From Hyphococcus aureus (GTDB lineage: Bacteria > Pseudomonadota > Alphaproteobacteria > Caulobacterales > Parvularculaceae), in NCBI RefSeq assembly GCF_042643165.1, contig NZ_JBHRSH010000002.1, positions 1,054,001 to 1,118,000 of the forward strand: 64,000 nt of DNA. Direction: 5' to 3'. The notes beneath the pieces were generated by a model, which did not search any database, was not told the origin of the DNA, and was given only the letters and a program-made list of their open reading frames with translations. Numbering within the stretch: position 1 is the stretch's first letter; each line of letters starts with the position of its first letter. Positions 50,144 to 58,297 of the stretch are shown here, in pieces. Position numbers and translations under genes: made by a program.

Positions 50144-53100
50144 CTATTCCAGCTCGACAAGCAGGTCCTTGGCGTCAACCTGATCGCCGGCGGCGACGGC
50201 GATGCGTTTGACCACGCCATCGGCCTCCGCGGCGACTTTCACTTCCATCTTCATGGCCTCAAGGATGACGAGCGCATCGCCGGCCTTCACCTTGTCGCCG
50301 GGCGCGACACGAATCTCGCTGACGGCGCCCGGCATCGGCGCACCGACATTTTTCGCATCTCCGGCTTTCGCCTTTTCGCGGTGAACGCTTTTGTCCTCGC
50401 GCGCGGCGTCGCGAATCTTGATGGTGCGCGGCTGACCGTTCAGGGAGAAGAACACCCGCGCCAGCCCTTCCTCGTCAGCGTCAGACACAGACTGGCACTG
50501 AATGATCAACGTCTTGCCATGTTCGATCTCGACGGAGATTTCCTTCTCCGGCGGCAGGCCATAGAAAAACTCGTCCGTCGGCAACACGCTCATATCGCCA
50601 TAGTCGTCGCGGAACTTTGCGAAGGCCGAAAACACTTTCGGATATAACAGCGCCGAGGCGAGATCATTATCGCTGACCGCCACCCCAATCGCCTCTGCGG
50701 TCTCAGCGCGCTTCGCCTCTAGATCAACCGGCGCCATATGTTTGCCCGGCCGGTCGATGATCGGCGTTGCGCCTTTCAGGATTTTCTGTTGCAGCGCTTT
50801 GGGGAAGCCGCCATGGGGTTGGCCGAGATCGCCATGGAAGAACGACACGACCGATTCCGGGAAGGAAATGTCCTTTTTCGGATTTTCGACATCCGCGCGC
50901 GTCAGCCCCGCCGACACCATGGACAGCGCCATATCGCCGACCACCTTGGAGCTTGGCGTCACCTTGACGATGTTGCCGAACATCTCGTTGACGTCGGCAT
51001 AGGCCTGCGCCACCTCATGCCAGCGCTCTCCCTCAATGCCGAGAGAGCGCGCCTGTTCACGCAAGTTTGTGAACTGCCCGCCCGGCATCGCATGGAGATA
51101 AACCTCCGACGCGCCGGAGCGCACATCACTTTCAAAGGCGGCGTAAAGATCGCGCACAGCCTCCCAGTAAAAGCTCAAGTCGCGGATCGCGCCGTCATCA
51201 AGACCGGGATCGCGCACATCGCCTTGAAGCGCCGCCACGATAGACCCTAGCGGCGGTTGCGCCGTCAGTCCGCTCATGGAATCGAGCGCCGCGTCGACCA
51301 CATCAACGCCCGCATCAACCGCCGCCAGCACCGACGCAGATGAGGCGCCGCTGGTGTCATGAGTGTGGAAGTGAACAGGCAGCTTCGTTTCTTCCTTGAG
51401 CGCCGCCACGAGCAGTTTGGCCGCTCTTGGTTTGGCGACGCCCGCCATATCCTTGATCGCCAGCATATGGGCGCCATGAGCCTCAAGGTCTTTGGCGAGC
51501 TTCAGATAATAGTCGAGCGTAAATTTCTTTTCGTGTTCACTCGTCAGATCGCCTGAATAGCAAATCGCCGCTTCGCATACGGCGCCGGTTTTCTGCACCG
51601 CGTCCATGGCGACATACATATTCTCCGCCCAGTTGAGGGAATCAAACACGCGGAAGATATCGACGCCAGTATCCGCGGCGCGCTCAACGAAATATTGCAC
51701 CACATTGTCGGGATAGTTGGTGTATCCGACCGCGTTTGAGGCGCGTAAGAGCATTTGCAACGGAATGTTCGGCGCCGCGTCGCGCAGCAGCTCCAGCCGC
51801 CGCCACGGGTCTTCTTTCAAAAAGCGCATGGCGACGTCAAAGGTCGCCCCGCCCCAGCATTCCAGCGAAAAGAGATTGGGTAGACGCCGCGCATAATGCG
51901 GCGCCGCCTGAACCATGTCATAGGTGCGCATGCGCGTCGCCAGCAGTGACTGATGCGCATCGCGCATGGTTGTGTCGGTGACGAAGACCTGTTTTTGGTC
52001 CCGCACCCATTGGCCGAATGCCTCAGGCCCCAACTCTTTTAGCTTGTCGCGCAGGCCCGCCGGAACAGGGCTTCCCGCAACGTCCGGCAATTGCGGATCT
52101 ACATGGCGTGCAGGCTCCGCCCTGCCCTTCACTTCCGGATTTCCGTTGACATTTACGTCTGCAAGAAAGCGTAAAAGCTTTGTCGCGCGATCCTTGCGTT
52201 TCGGAAACTCGAACAACTCCGGCGTTTCATCAATGAAGCGCGTTGTGTAATCGTTCGACCGAAACTTCGGGTGATTGACAAGGTTCGCGAGGAACACGAG
52301 ATTAGTCGCGACGCCGCGAATACGGAACTCGTTCAGCGCTCGCGACATGCGGTTGATCGCTTCGTCGGGCGTCGGCGCCCATGCAGTCACTTTTTCCAAA
52401 AGCGAGTCGTAAAACCGCGTCACCTGCGCGCCCGCATAGGCGGTGCCGCCATCGAGCCGGATGCCAAAGCCTGTTGCCCCGCGATAGGCGACGATGCGGC
52501 CATAATCGGGAATGAAGTTTTCTTCCGGGTTTTCCGTCGTCACCCGGCATTGCAGCGCATGTCCGTTGAGATGAATGTTTTCCTGCGCCGGAATGCCGCT
52601 TTCCGGCGAACCGATCGCCTGGCCCTCGGCGATGCGAATCTGCGCTTTGACGATATCGACGCCAGTGACCTCTTCCGTCACCGTATGCTCCACCTGAATG
52701 CGCGGATTGACCTCAATAAAATAAAAGGCGCTCGTCTCCGCGTCCATCAGGAACTCAACGGTCCCGGCGTTGTTATAGCCAACCTCGCGGCCGAGCTTTA
52801 ACGCCAACGCGCATAGCGACTGACGCTGCGCGTCATTGAGATAGGGCGCAGGCGCACGCTCCACCACCTTTTGATGACGGCGTTGAACCGAGCAGTCCCG
52901 TTCAAAAAGATGCAGAAGATTTCCATGGGAATCGCCGATCAGCTGCACTTCCACATGACGCGCCTGACGCACGAGCTTTTCAAGATAGACATCGCCCTTG
53001 CCGAAAGCCGACAAAGCTTCGCGCCTGCCCGTATCGACGGCGGCGAGCAGCTCCGACTCGTCCTCAATAATACGCATGCCGCGACCGCCGCCGCCCCAGC

Positions 53101-53596
53101 TCGCCTTGAGCATAAGCGGATAACCAACACCGGCTGCCGCCTTTTTAATTTCAGTTTCGTCTTCTGAAAGAACGCCGGTCGCAGGTACGACAGGCACGCC
53201 AGCCTTTTTAGCGATCGTCCGTGCCGAGACTTTATCGCCCAAAGACCGCATGATCGACGGCGACGGACCGATAAAAACGATCCCCTCCTCTGCGCAACGG
53301 TCGGCGAAATCCGGATTTTCAGAAAGAAAGCCATAACCGGGATGGATCGCGTCGGCGCCGCATTTGCGCGCAATACGCACAATGTCTTCTATGTCGAGAT
53401 AGGCTTTGACCGGCCCCAGCCCGGCGCCAACCTGATAGCTCTCATCCGCTTTGAAGCGATGCAGCGCGAGCTTGTCTTCTTCAGCGTAGATCGCAACGGT
53501 TCTGATCCCAAGCTCCGCCGCGCCTCGCATCACACGGATGGCGATTTCACTGCGGTTTGCGACCAAAATCTTCTTAAACTTCAAAGCGATCCCCAT
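50144..53596 (-). CDS. pyc: Pyruvate carboxylase
   Basis: ATP- and biotin-dependent carboxylation of pyruvate to oxaloacetate (anaplerosis). 1150 residues, the full single-chain type. Biotin carboxylase: KKILVANRSEIAIRVMR, HPGYGFLSEN near 80, ATP-grasp MLKASWGGGGRGMRI near 165, EVNPRIQVEHTVTEE near 300. Carboxyltransferase: VTDTTMRDAHQSLLATRMRT near 553, and HTHDTSGASSASVLAA near 755 (metal-binding His pair). BCCP domain with LEAMKMEV (biotinyl Lys) about 35 residues before the end. Start at 53596; a TTG six codons later (after GGGGA) is possible. tRNA-Arg lies downstream, convergent. Confidence 0.96.
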   Translation of the reverse strand: MGIALKFKKILVANRSEIAIRVMRGAAELGIRTVAIYAEEDKLALHRFKADESYQVGAGLGPVKAYLDIEDIVRIARKCGADAIHPGYGFLSENPDFADRCAEEGIVFIGPSPSIMRSLGDKVSARTIAKKAGVPVVPATGVLSEDETEIKKAAAGVGYPLMLKASWGGGGRGMRIIEDESELLAAVDTGRREALSAFGKGDVYLEKLVRQARHVEVQLIGDSHGNLLHLFERDCSVQRRHQKVVERAPAPYLNDAQRQSLCALALKLGREVGYNNAGTVEFLMDAETSAFYFIEVNPRIQVEHTVTEEVTGVDIVKAQIRIAEGQAIGSPESGIPAQENIHLNGHALQCRVTTENPEENFIPDYGRIVAYRGATGFGIRLDGGTAYAGAQVTRFYDSLLEKVTAWAPTPDEAINRMSRALNEFRIRGVATNLVFLANLVNHPKFRSNDYTTRFIDETPELFEFPKRKDRATKLLRFLADVNVNGNPEVKGRAEPARHVDPQLPDVAGSPVPAGLRDKLKELGPEAFGQWVRDQKQVFVTDTTMRDAHQSLLATRMRTYDMVQAAPHYARRLPNLFSLECWGGATFDVAMRFLKEDPWRRLELLRDAAPNIPLQMLLRASNAVGYTNYPDNVVQYFVERAADTGVDIFRVFDSLNWAENMYVAMDAVQKTGAVCEAAICYSGDLTSEHEKKFTLDYYLKLAKDLEAHGAHMLAIKDMAGVAKPRAAKLLVAALKEETKLPVHFHTHDTSGASSASVLAAVDAGVDVVDAALDSMSGLTAQPPLGSIVAALQGDVRDPGLDDGAIRDLSFYWEAVRDLYAAFESDVRSGASEVYLHAMPGGQFTNLREQARSLGIEGERWHEVAQAYADVNEMFGNIVKVTPSSKVVGDMALSMVSAGLTRADVENPKKDISFPESVVSFFHGDLGQPHGGFPKALQQKILKGATPIIDRPGKHMAPVDLEAKRAETAEAIGVAVSDNDLASALLYPKVFSAFAKFRDDYGDMSVLPTDEFFYGLPPEKEISVEIEHGKTLIIQCQSVSDADEEGLARVFFSLNGQPRTIKIRDAAREDKSVHREKAKAGDAKNVGAPMPGAVSEIRVAPGDKVKAGDALVILEAMKMEVKVAAEADGVVKRIAVAAGDQVDAKDLLVELE

Positions 53597-53672
53597 AGGC
53601 TTATTACGCGCTGGGACACTATGACGAAATATGCTGCGGTGCAATTTTCCGGCGTGACAGTATTTTACCCAA

Positions 53673-54563
53673 TTAGAGTTCGCCGTTGATAAGCTTCATA
53701 ACGCCGGAGAAATCGAGACTATCCTTTCCGGCCGCCTCCATCAGCGCATAAATCGCTTCGGACTGCGCACCGAGCGGCGTTGCCGCTTTTGCTTTATGCG
53801 CAGCTTCCTGCGCCAGGCGCATATCCTTCAGCATCATCGCCGCCGCAAAGCCAGGTTGGTAATCGCGATTCGACGGCGCATTCGGCACGGGCCCCGGCGC
53901 CGGACAATAACTCGTCATGGACCAGCACTGCCCAGAGGCCGTGGACGAGATGTCAAAGAACGTCTGTGCGTCGAGACCCAGCTTGTCTGCAAGGTTGAAC
54001 GCTTCGCAGGTTGCAATCATCGAAATGCCGAGCAGCATGTTGTTGCAGATTTTTGCGACTTGACCGTTACCCGCTGCGCCAGCATGAAAAATATTCTTGC
54101 CCATTTTCTCCAGCGCAGGTTTGGACCGTTCGAAAGCGCCCGCCTCGCCGCCCACCATGAACGTCAACGTGCCAGCCGTTGCCGCGGCGACGCCGCCGGA
54201 AACCGGCGCGTCAACCATGGCGAAGCCCTTGTCACTCGCGGCGGCGATCACGGCGCGCGCAGAGTCCACATCAATCGTCGATGAATCGATAAACAGCGCG
54301 CCGGGTTTGGCGTTTGCGATGACACCGTAGCTTTCCGTGTAAACAGAGCGCACATGGGCGCCTGCGGGCAACATGGTCACGACTATGTCGGCTTCCTTCA
54401 CCGTATCGGCAACAGTCGCGCCGCGCGCGCACCCCGCCTCGACAGCGCGATCAACGGCGCCGATGGAAAGATCCGTCGCGGTCACCTCAAAGCCCGCCTT
54501 TGCGAGATTGGCCGCCATCGGCCCGCCCATATTGCCGAGCCCGATAAATCCGATTTTCGTCAT
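53673..54563 (-). CDS. mmsB: 3-hydroxyisobutyrate dehydrogenase
   Basis: NAD-dependent oxidation of 3-hydroxyisobutyrate to methylmalonate semialdehyde in valine breakdown. 296 residues. N-terminal nucleotide motif IGFIGLGNMGGPMAANLAKAGFEV, DAPVSGGVAAATAGTLTFMVGG near residue 117 (substrate loop), and the catalytic Lys in GAAGNGQVAKICNNML near 165-172. The PGPVPNAPSNRDYQPGFAA region is typical of this dehydrogenase. Third gene of mmsA-acd-mmsB; 6 bases after the acd stop. Confidence 0.94.
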   Translation of the reverse strand: MTKIGFIGLGNMGGPMAANLAKAGFEVTATDLSIGAVDRAVEAGCARGATVADTVKEADIVVTMLPAGAHVRSVYTESYGVIANAKPGALFIDSSTIDVDSARAVIAAASDKGFAMVDAPVSGGVAAATAGTLTFMVGGEAGAFERSKPALEKMGKNIFHAGAAGNGQVAKICNNMLLGISMIATCEAFNLADKLGLDAQTFFDISSTASGQCWSMTSYCPAPGPVPNAPSNRDYQPGFAAAMMLKDMRLAQEAAHKAKAATPLGAQSEAIYALMEAAGKDSLDFSGVMKLINGEL

Positions 54564-54569
54564 GGCGTT

Positions 54570-55718
54570 CTACCCTTGATATTCTTTCAGCAAATCTCTG
54601 GCGACGATGACGCGCATGATTTCATTGGCGCCCTCGAGAATCTGATGCACGCGCACATCGCGCAACATCCGTTCCAGCGGATAGTCTTTCAAATACCCAT
54701 AGCCGCCATGGATCTGGAGTGCTTCATTGACGATGTTAAATCCAACATCGGTGACAAAACGCTTGGCCATGGCGCAGTGGCGCGTGGCGTCCGGCGTTTT
54801 ATGGTCCAGCTTCCACGCCGCCTGATAGAGCATGATGCGCGCGGCCTCTAACTCCGTCGCCATGTCAGCGAGTTTGAACTGCAACGCCTGCTGTTCGTTG
54901 AGGCGCTTGCCAAACGCGCGGCGCTCATTGGCGTAGTCCAGCGCCACTTTCAGCGCCGCATTTGCTGTACCCAGCGAGCAGGCGGCAATATTGAGACGCC
55001 CGCCATCAAGGCCCATCATTGCAAATTTGAAGCCCTCGCCTTCCTCACCAACACGGTTCGAAACCGGAATACGGCAATCCTCGAAATTAACGATCGCGGT
55101 CGGCTGCGCGTTCCAGCCCATCTTTTTTTCATTGGCGCCAAAGGAAAGCCCCGGCGTTCCTTTTTCGACGAGCACGGTCGAAATGCCTTTCGGCCCATCG
55201 CCGCCAGTGCGCACCATGACGACATAAAGATCGGAAACCCCGGCGCCGGAGATAAACGCCTTCGACCCGTTCAACACATAATGATCGCCGTCCTTCACCG
55301 CTTTGGTTTTAAGCGCCGCCGCATCCGAGCCTGAACCGGGTTCGGTAAGGCAATAACTCGCCACCATCTCCATCGAGGTTAGCTTTGGGCAATATTTCTG
55401 GCGCAGTTCTTCCGACGCAAACCGGTCGATCATCCACGAACACATATTATGAATGGAGATATAGGCCGCCGTCGCGGTGCAGCCGGCCGAGAGCGCTTCA
55501 AAAATCAGCGCCGCATCGAGACGGCCGAGCCCCGAGCCGCCGACATTCTCTCGCGTGTATATGCCAGCAAGGCCAAGCTCCGCGGACTTCTTAATCACAT
55601 CGACGGGAAAGTGCTTTTCCTCGTCCCATTTCGCCGCGTTCGGCGCGAGCTCATCCTCGGCGAAACGCCGCGCCATTTCCTGAATGGCTTCCTGTTCGTC
55701 GGTAAGTGAAAAGTCCAT
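54570..55718 (-). CDS. Acyl-CoA dehydrogenase, probably isobutyryl-CoA dehydrogenase
   Basis: FAD enzyme that desaturates a short branched acyl-CoA, passing electrons to ETF. 382 residues. Family motifs: SYCLTEPGSGSDAAALKTKA near residue 120, NGSKAFISGAGVSDLYVVM near 150, RRAFGKRLNEQQALQFKLADM near 270, and the catalytic-base region VHQILEGANEIMRVI near 360. Isobutyryl-CoA as substrate is inferred from the flanking mmsA and mmsB, both valine-pathway genes. 8 bases after the mmsA stop. Confidence 0.88.
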   Translation of the reverse strand: MDFSLTDEQEAIQEMARRFAEDELAPNAAKWDEEKHFPVDVIKKSAELGLAGIYTRENVGGSGLGRLDAALIFEALSAGCTATAAYISIHNMCSWMIDRFASEELRQKYCPKLTSMEMVASYCLTEPGSGSDAAALKTKAVKDGDHYVLNGSKAFISGAGVSDLYVVMVRTGGDGPKGISTVLVEKGTPGLSFGANEKKMGWNAQPTAIVNFEDCRIPVSNRVGEEGEGFKFAMMGLDGGRLNIAACSLGTANAALKVALDYANERRAFGKRLNEQQALQFKLADMATELEAARIMLYQAAWKLDHKTPDATRHCAMAKRFVTDVGFNIVNEALQIHGGYGYLKDYPLERMLRDVRVHQILEGANEIMRVIVARDLLKEYQG

Positions 55719-55726
55719 GCCTCAGC

Positions 55727-57226
55727 TCACTCCATCGTCGGAATGACGAACTCAGAGCCTTGCACATCTTCCGGCCAGCGCTGAGTGATGGTTTTGATCT
55801 TGGTCCAGAACTTTACGCCTTCGGGGCCGTGCTGGTTTGTATCGCCGAAGCCTGAGCGCTTCCAACCGCCAAAGGTGTGATAGGCGACCGGCACCGGAAT
55901 CGGCACATTGACGCCGACCATCCCCACATTCACCCTCGCGGTGAACTCGCGCGCGGCCGCGCCGTTACGCGTAAAGATCGCAACGCCATTGCCATATTGA
56001 TGCTGCGAGGGGAGCGCGACCGCTTCTTCAAAGTTGCTTGCGCGCGCAATCTGCAAGACAGGACCAAAAATTTCTTCGTGATAGGTTTTGTGGCCCGGCT
56101 TTGCATGATCGAGCAGTGTACCGCCAAGGAAGAATCCGTTTTCATAACCCTGGAGTTTGAAATCGCGACCGTCGACGATGCATTCCTGACCTTCGTCAAT
56201 AGCCATCTGAATGTAATTGGCGACGCGGTCGCGGTGAGCCGCGGTGACAAGCGGGCCAAGGTCTGAGTCTTCCGACATCGACGGACCGATGCGTAAGGAT
56301 TCCACTTTGGGTTTGAGCATAGAGATCAGCTTGTCCGCCGTGCCCTCGCCCACAGGCACTGCGACCGGTGTCGCCATGCAGCGCTCACCAGCCGAGCCAT
56401 AAGCGGAGCCGATAAGATTGTTGACCACATTCTCCATATCCGCGTCGGGCAGGATGATCATGTGGTTCTTGGCGCCGCCAAAGGCCTGCACGCGCTTTCC
56501 GTGTTTTGCGCCTTCCGCATAGATGTAATTCGCGATGTCGGAGGAGCCGACAAAAGAGACCGCCTTGATGCGCGGCTCGGAAAGGATCGCATCCACCGCT
56601 TCCTTGTCGCCATTGATGACATTGAGAACGCCTTCCGGGGCGCCAGCTTCCATCATCAACTCGGCAAGACGCAGCGGCACGGACGGATCGCGCTCGGACG
56701 GTTTGTTAATGAACGTGTTTCCGCAGGCGATGGCGACGCCGAACATCCACATCGGGATCATCGCCGGGAAATTGAAAGGTGTGATGCCGGCGACAACGCC
56801 AAGCGGCTGGCGCAAGGAGTAAACGTCGATGCCCGGGCCTGCGGCTTCGGTGTATTCGCCTTTTTGCAGATGCGGAATCCCGCAGGCGAATTCGATCACT
56901 TCAAGTCCGCGCTGCACATCGCCGCGAGCATCGGGAAGAATCTTACCATGCTCTGACGAAAGCATCTTCGCCAGATTGTCCATGTCCTTTTCCACAAGGT
57001 CCTTGAACTTGAACATCACCCGGGCGCGGCGCTGCGGGTTGGTCGCGGCCCAGCCCGGAAAGGCTTTTTCCGCCGCATCGACAGCCTTCGCCACCTCCGC
57101 AACGCTAGCGAGGCTGACTTTGCCCTGAACTTCGCCTGTAGTCGGATTGAACACATCGCTGGTCCGGCCGCTCGCGCCCTCGACTGCTTTGCCGTTGATG
57201 AAATGTCCGTGAAGCTGCATCGCCAT
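55727..57226 (-). CDS. mmsA: CoA-acylating methylmalonate-semialdehyde dehydrogenase
   Basis: Converts methylmalonate semialdehyde plus CoA and NAD to propionyl-CoA, the end step of valine and thymine breakdown. 499 residues, the family length. FINGKAVEGASGRTSDVFNPTTGE at the start, GITPFNFPAMIPMWMF near 145, SFVGSSDIANYIY near 230, and the catalytic Cys in GSAGERCMATPVAVPVG near 285. The first of two close ATG codons is used (AGAAAGAGA before it); the second is two codons on. First gene of the operon and divergent from a LysR gene. Confidence 0.95.
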   Translation of the reverse strand: MAMQLHGHFINGKAVEGASGRTSDVFNPTTGEVQGKVSLASVAEVAKAVDAAEKAFPGWAATNPQRRARVMFKFKDLVEKDMDNLAKMLSSEHGKILPDARGDVQRGLEVIEFACGIPHLQKGEYTEAAGPGIDVYSLRQPLGVVAGITPFNFPAMIPMWMFGVAIACGNTFINKPSERDPSVPLRLAELMMEAGAPEGVLNVINGDKEAVDAILSEPRIKAVSFVGSSDIANYIYAEGAKHGKRVQAFGGAKNHMIILPDADMENVVNNLIGSAYGSAGERCMATPVAVPVGEGTADKLISMLKPKVESLRIGPSMSEDSDLGPLVTAAHRDRVANYIQMAIDEGQECIVDGRDFKLQGYENGFFLGGTLLDHAKPGHKTYHEEIFGPVLQIARASNFEEAVALPSQHQYGNGVAIFTRNGAAAREFTARVNVGMVGVNVPIPVPVAYHTFGGWKRSGFGDTNQHGPEGVKFWTKIKTITQRWPEDVQGSEFVIPTME

Positions 57227-57303
57227 TCTCTTTCTCTTGCCCGGGCCATAGCCATAGGAGATCTTGGGGCTTGCAGCATACCGCCAATAATGCACATTTG
57301 AAA

Positions 57304-57317
57304 TTGCAAAAATGCAA
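57304..57317. promoter_or_regulatory. TTGCA-AAAA-TGCAA operator candidate between mmsA and LysR gene
   Basis: Perfect 5-base inverted repeat with a 4-base A spacer, 40 bases before the LysR start and 78 bases before mmsA. Another TTGCACGGCAA lies at 57323-57333. The layout fits LysR control of the valine operon and autoregulation. Confidence 0.5.
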
Positions 57318-57356
57318 AGCCAGTTGCACGGCAAGCAAGGCGGAGAGCCAGCCGGT

Positions 57357-58229
57357 ATGATTCAATGGGACGATTTCAGGTTTTTCATCGCCGCGGCGCG
57401 TAGCGGCTCCTTTTCGGACGCCGCCCCCCTCACCGGCGCTGATGTCGCAACGGTGAGCCGGCGGGTCGCAAGGCTGGAAACCGCGCTCAAGGCGACGCTT
57501 TTTGTGCGCTCGACCACCGGGCTCAAGCTGACGGCGATCGGGCGGAATGTGCTTGGCGACTGTGAGCGCATCGAAGCGCTCGTCAGCAGGTTGCACGAAC
57601 CTGTCTCTCAGCAACTTGTCGCCGGCACGGTCAGGGTCAGTGTGTCGGAAGGGTTTGGCAGCGCCATCCTGGCGCCCGTCATCCCGGCGCTGATTGAGGA
57701 TAACCCGGCGCTCTCAATCGAACTTGCAGCGCATTCCGGATTTTTATCGCCGTCAATCCGGGAGGTCGATATCGCCGTCACCTTGAGCGCTCCCGTCGAT
57801 TCACGGCTCATCGTCGAACCTTTCACCTCCTACCGCCTCGGGCTTTATTCCTCTTCCGCCTATCTGGAGCGCAACGGCAGACCGCGTAAGATCGACGACC
57901 TGCCCGGTCACCGAATTGTCGGCTATGTGGACGATCTTCTTTATGCGCCCGAGCTGCGTTATCTCGACGAAATCCATCCCGGCCTGAAACCGTCGCTCGC
58001 CAGCACGTCAATCAACGCCCAGCGCGAGATGATCCATCATGGCGGCGGCATCGGCGTATTGCCGAATTTTCTCGCGAGCGGGCTGACCCGATTATTTCCA
58101 CAAAAAATAGCGCTTGAACGACGGTTCTGGATCGCAACCCACCGCGATGTCGCCGACACGGCCCGGATCCGGCATGTCAAAAAATGGATGCGCGAAATTG
58201 TTGAAGCATCAGCCTCTACACTCGCTTAG
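57357..58229 (+). CDS. LysR-family regulator, likely of the valine-degradation operon
   Basis: 290 residues. N-terminal helix-turn-helix: WDDFRFFIAAARSGSFSDAAPLTGADVATVSRRVARLETALKA; the usual LysR recognition helix with VATVSRRV typical of the subgroup that acts alone at divergent promoters. Effector-binding domain to about residue 285. Start at ATG 57357 (GGAG upstream, somewhat long spacing) rather than 57312, which would place the operator inside the gene. The adjacent mmsA operon is the expected target (context inference). Confidence 0.85.
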   Translation: MIQWDDFRFFIAAARSGSFSDAAPLTGADVATVSRRVARLETALKATLFVRSTTGLKLTAIGRNVLGDCERIEALVSRLHEPVSQQLVAGTVRVSVSEGFGSAILAPVIPALIEDNPALSIELAAHSGFLSPSIREVDIAVTLSAPVDSRLIVEPFTSYRLGLYSSSAYLERNGRPRKIDDLPGHRIVGYVDDLLYAPELRYLDEIHPGLKPSLASTSINAQREMIHHGGGIGVLPNFLASGLTRLFPQKIALERRFWIATHRDVADTARIRHVKKWMREIVEASASTLA

Positions 58230-58297
58230 GAAAAAATACGCCCAAGCGCGTTCTGGCCATGATGCGCTATTTTGGCGCCGCGCCCGCATGCGCAAAC

